Of a stretch of DNA of 8,123 nt, positions 6,203 through 8,123 are shown in pieces. Numbering within the stretch: position 1 is the stretch's first letter; each line of letters begins with the position of its first letter. Both the position numbers and the translations under genes were made by a program. The stretch is from an uncultured Blautia sp. (GTDB lineage: Bacteria > Bacillota > Clostridia > Lachnospirales > Lachnospiraceae). The stretch is taken from the NCBI GenBank assembly GCA_934409175.1, contig CAKRVX010000092.1, forward strand, positions 1 to 8,123, given 5' to 3'. The notes beneath the pieces are model-generated. The model was not told where the DNA came from. It did not search any database and saw only the letters and a program-made list of their open reading frames with translations.

Positions 6203-7558
6203 TCATCCCTGTGGATTAATTTTTTTCTTTAATGTATCTATAGTGTTTTTAAGATTATCATCGTTTTTAATTTCGTGTTCAATCTTATCAATGCCATGCA
6301 TGATTGTGGTATGATCACGGTTACCCAGACATTTGCCGATGGATTTCAGTGGTGTGGATATGATTTCTCTGCAGAGATACATGGCTACCTGTCGAGGCAT
6401 GACAATTTTTGAATTTCTTTTATTTCCGGAAAGGTCATCTACAGATACATCAAAATGTTCTGCGACTACAGATATGATATAATCAGGTGTAATTACTTTC
6501 TTTTCATCCGGAGAGATAATATCTTTCAGTGCCTGTTCAGCCAGTTCCAGTGTAACTTCTTTTTTTTCAAGTTTGGCAAAAGCCATAACCTTATTGATTG
6601 CGCCTTCCAGTTCACGAATATTGGATTTGATATTATTGGCGATATATTTAATAACATCTTCATTAATATCGTATCCATCCATTTCTTCTTTTTTATGAAG
6701 AATGGCCATTCGAGTTTCATAATCAGGCAGTGTAATGTCTGCGATAAGTCCCCATTCGAATCTGGAACGAAAACGTTCTTCCAAAATTTCCATATCTTTA
6801 GGCGGTTTATCTGAGGAAATGATGATCTGTTTTTTCGCACTGTGGAGACTGTTGAAAGTGTGGAAAAATTCTTCCTGTGTGGATTCCTTTCCTATAATAA
6901 ACTGAATATCATCGACCAGAAGAACATCAATATTTCGGTATTTCTCACGGAATTTAGTCATTGCCGAGTTATTTCCGTTACGAATAGTTTCGATCAGTTC
7001 GTTTGTAAATTCCTCACTGGTAACATAAAGTACTTTGCTGTTTTCATCGTGATCAATAATGAAATGAGCAATTGAATGCATAAGATGAGTTTTTCCCAGA
7101 CCTGCCCCACCATAAATGAACAGCGGATTGTAGGTATCCCCCGGAGATTCAGCTACTGCAAGAGCGGCAGCCTGGGCAAATTTATTATTGCTTCCGACTA
7201 CAAAAGTGTCGAAAGTGTATTTGGGATTCAGATGTGCTTCTTCACAGCGGGCATCCTGAGACTGGGCTTTCGCAATGGCAGGCTGTTTTTTGGGTACGTC
7301 TTCCGGCAGAATGAAATTAATATCGCATTTTTCCATACCAGTTACTTCGCTGATAGTAACCTGGAGTGGAAGTTTATATTTTTTACTTATATAGTTCAGT
7401 CCTACCTGTTCTGATGGAACAATAATCGTTACAACACTGCCTTCAACCTGGTAAACAGTGAGGGGTTTCAGCCAGGTATTGAAGGAAACGTCGGAGAGAT
7501 CATGTTCAGTTTTGACTATTTGTAGGATTTCATCCCATTTTTCCACAACTTTGTTCAT
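6203..7558 (-). CDS. dnaA: Chromosomal replication initiator protein DnaA
   Basis: DnaA binds DnaA boxes, forms an ATP-dependent filament and melts the origin; it also acts as a transcription factor. The 451-residue protein has the normal length and four domains: an N-terminal interaction domain (about 1-80, with SFNTWLKPL at 25-33), a short variable linker (about 81-110), the AAA+ domain (about 111-325) with Walker A GGAGLGKT (150-157), Walker B VLLVDDIQ (212-219), sensor 1 SSDKPP (248-253) and the arginine-finger region RFRSRFEWGL (262-271), and the DNA-binding domain with signature GNRDHTTIMHGIDKI (412-426). The ATG follows AGGAGA by 7 bases (7571-7566). Flanking box clusters imply that DnaA controls its own expression, as in other Firmicutes. 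The stop codon lies inside a one-mismatch DnaA box (6197-6205). Confidence 0.98.
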   Translation of the reverse strand: MNKVVEKWDEILQIVKTEHDLSDVSFNTWLKPLTVYQVEGSVVTIIVPSEQVGLNYISKKYKLPLQVTISEVTGMEKCDINFILPEDVPKKQPAIAKAQSQDARCEEAHLNPKYTFDTFVVGSNNKFAQAAALAVAESPGDTYNPLFIYGGAGLGKTHLMHSIAHFIIDHDENSKVLYVTSEEFTNELIETIRNGNNSAMTKFREKYRNIDVLLVDDIQFIIGKESTQEEFFHTFNSLHSAKKQIIISSDKPPKDMEILEERFRSRFEWGLIADITLPDYETRMAILHKKEEMDGYDINEDVIKYIANNIKSNIRELEGAINKVMAFAKLEKKEVTLELAEQALKDIISPDEKKVITPDYIISVVAEHFDVSVDDLSGNKRNSKIVMPRQVAMYLCREIISTPLKSIGKCLGNRDHTTIMHGIDKIEHEIKNDDNLKNTIDTLKKKINPQG

Positions 7559-7664
7559 TTTTGGTTCTCCTGGTTCGTTTTACTTCTATAATAAATAAGT
7601 TTAAGAATTGTTTTTTAACAGATTCAGTCCGTATTCTTTAAAAAAGACATAAATATCCTTATAT

Positions 7665-7693
7665 ATATTATAATAAAATGTATATTTTAGCAA
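7665..7693 (-). promoter_or_regulatory. Tentative dnaA promoter
   Basis: On the minus strand TTGCTA (7693-7688) is followed after 17 bases by TAATAT (7670-7665), or after 15 bases by an exact TATAAT (7672-7667). A start here would leave a leader of about 100 bases before dnaA. The surrounding DNA is so AT-rich that several other -10-like hexamers exist (for example TATTAT, 7593-7588, without a recognisable -35), so the exact promoter is uncertain. Confidence 0.35.
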
Positions 7694-7941
7694 TGCATAT
7701 TTGATGGAAATGTGGAAAAAAAAGTTATCCCCAATTTTTGTGTGGATTAGTGTGGATAAGAGTGTATAAGATAATTTTGGTTACCATAAAACGACAGTAT
7801 AAGATTGAAATCCACAAAAATTGGTGTATAATTTTATGCACTGTCGAAAAGCTGCAAATAATACATTTTTATTTGGATATGTGTAAAAATAAACAGTAAA
7901 AAGTGGATAGATTTAGAGGTATTCCACAAGTTATCCACAAG

Positions 7942-7962
7942 TTATCCACAAATTGTGGATAA
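7942..7962. repeat. Perfect palindrome made of two DnaA boxes
   Basis: Two exact DnaA boxes face each other, one on each strand, as a 10-bp inverted repeat (7942-7951 and 7953-7962) around a single central base. A third exact box on the plus strand (7931-7939) precedes it with 11-bp spacing, so three full-consensus boxes fall within 32 bp. This is the densest group of consensus sites in the window. Confidence 0.85.
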
Positions 7963-8007
7963 TGTTACGTAAACCACAATAATAATCCACAAAGCCTGAA
8001 AAAAAGA

Positions 8008-8021
8008 GGTAAATCTTTACC
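8008..8021. repeat. Short inverted repeat upstream of the right-hand promoter
   Basis: GGTAAA (8008-8013) and TTTACC (8016-8021) form a perfect 6-bp inverted repeat around TC, ending 10 bases before the -35 box at 8032. It could be a regulator site, but a repeat this short in AT-rich DNA can arise by chance. Confidence 0.3.
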
Positions 8022-8031
8022 GAAATAATAC

Positions 8032-8060
8032 TTGACGAATCAGCCTTTTATGAATATAAT
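8032..8060 (+). promoter_or_regulatory. Sigma-A promoter of the right-hand gene (probably rpmH)
   Basis: TTGACG (8032-8037) is separated by exactly 17 bases from a perfect TATAAT (8055-8060). Transcription should start near 8067 and run rightward, away from dnaA. In Firmicutes the gene facing away from dnaA across this spacer is usually rpmH, which fits a strong promoter, but no coding sequence is visible to confirm it. Confidence 0.85.
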
Positions 8061-8104
8061 TGAAATGATGTTCTAATAAGTAAAATTTAACATGGAAAAT
8101 AGAT

Positions 8105-8114
8105 AAAGGAGGTG
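8105..8114 (+). promoter_or_regulatory. Ribosome binding site of the right-hand gene (probably rpmH)
   Basis: AAAGGAGGTG is a near-complete complement of the 16S rRNA 3' end. Nine bases (CTTTACCTA) follow to the window edge, so the start codon should be at or just past it. This is typical of a highly translated ribosomal protein gene. Confidence 0.8.
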
Positions 8115-8123
8115 CTTTACCTA

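Larger units (their letters stand above)
5925..6220. other. oriC part 1: DnaA-box cluster between dnaA and dnaN
   Basis: The 278-bp spacer, plus a few bases of the dnaA 3' end, carries five exact TTATNCACA boxes: 5927-5935 and 6095-6103 on the minus strand, and 6142-6150, 6152-6160 and 6174-6182 on the plus strand. One-mismatch boxes are at 6009-6017, 6017-6025, 6060-6068, 6105-6114 (a palindrome readable on both strands), 6185-6193, 6197-6205 and 6210-6218. An AT-rich stretch (about 5955-5986) lies on the dnaN side, as expected of the DNA unwinding element in the dnaA-dnaN spacer of B. subtilis. The origin assignment follows from dnaA adjacency and box density. Confidence 0.88.
7559..8031. 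other. oriC part 2: spacer upstream of dnaA with DnaA-box cluster
   Basis: No credible coding region is seen. Exact DnaA boxes (TTATCCACA) lie at 7751-7759 (minus), 7931-7939 and 7942-7950 (plus) and 7954-7962 (minus). One-mismatch boxes lie at 7711-7719 (minus), 7725-7733 (plus), 7741-7749 (minus), 7761-7769 (minus), 7823-7831 (minus), 7834-7842 (plus) and 7983-7991 (plus). The part nearest dnaA (about 7640-7690) is almost entirely A and T. The cluster matches the rpmH-dnaA half of bipartite Firmicutes origins and probably also serves dnaA autoregulation. Confidence 0.85.

Noticed and set aside
6353..6361. One-mismatch DnaA boxes inside dnaA (6353-6361 and 6859-6867)
   Set aside because: They are isolated single near-matches in AT-rich coding sequence, not part of a cluster, and are expected by chance.
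6455..6814. Plus-strand open frame of 119 codons opposite dnaA
   Set aside because: It lies entirely antisense to the conserved AAA+ and DNA-binding regions of dnaA, is Phe/Ile-rich with no recognisable domain, and is best explained as a shadow.
8092..8106. Four-codon leader ORF (ATG GAA AAT AGA TAA) before the right-hand gene
   Set aside because: It has no ribosome site and is short enough to be chance; its stop merely overlaps the A-rich start of the next ribosome site.
1..8123. Mobile elements, CRISPR arrays, tRNA or rRNA genes, riboswitches
   Set aside because: Reading both strands I found no terminal repeats with a transposase, no regularly spaced repeats, no cloverleaf-like sequence and no recognisable aptamer. 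The window is core origin-region DNA.

Overview
The window looks like the chromosomal replication-origin region of a low-GC Gram-positive bacterium. The gene set and protein style suggest Clostridia, most likely a Lachnospiraceae-like gut anaerobe. The family-level guess is inference from gene style only; no species is assigned. Read on the minus strand, right to left, the order is dnaA, dnaN, yaaA (S4 domain), recF, a large unnamed protein gene, and rsmA (ksgA), closed by a strong hairpin terminator at the left edge. On the plus strand at the right edge sit a consensus promoter and a strong ribosome binding site; the gene they serve begins just outside and is, by usual synteny, rpmH (ribosomal protein L34).

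Region by region: 1-43 is the leader of a further minus-strand gene starting left of the window; 44-78 is the terminator; 89-955 is rsmA; 984-3431 (open frame to 3479) is an unnamed protein with TPR-like helices, a long acidic linker and a SpoVK/CbbX-like AAA domain; 3501-4583 is recF; 4588-4797 is yaaA; 4809-5924 is dnaN; 5925-6202 is a DnaA-box-rich spacer; 6203-7558 is dnaA; 7559-8031 is a second DnaA-box-rich spacer; 8032-8123 is the promoter and leader of the right-hand gene. The origin is therefore bipartite, with box clusters on both sides of dnaA, as in Bacillus subtilis.

The genes form a replication and repair cluster: DnaA opens the origin, DnaN is the polymerase clamp, and RecF acts at gaps and stalled forks. 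YaaA and RsmA belong to ribosome biogenesis. The least ordinary gene is the one between recF and rsmA. It occupies the place where gyrB often follows recF, it appears to have its own promoter, and its AAA domain keeps Walker A but has substitutions at the Walker B glutamate and at the predicted arginine finger. Other points worth a second look are a perfect DnaA box between the dnaN ribosome binding site and its start codon, and a GC-rich CGR triplet run at the place where a DnaA-trio element would be expected.
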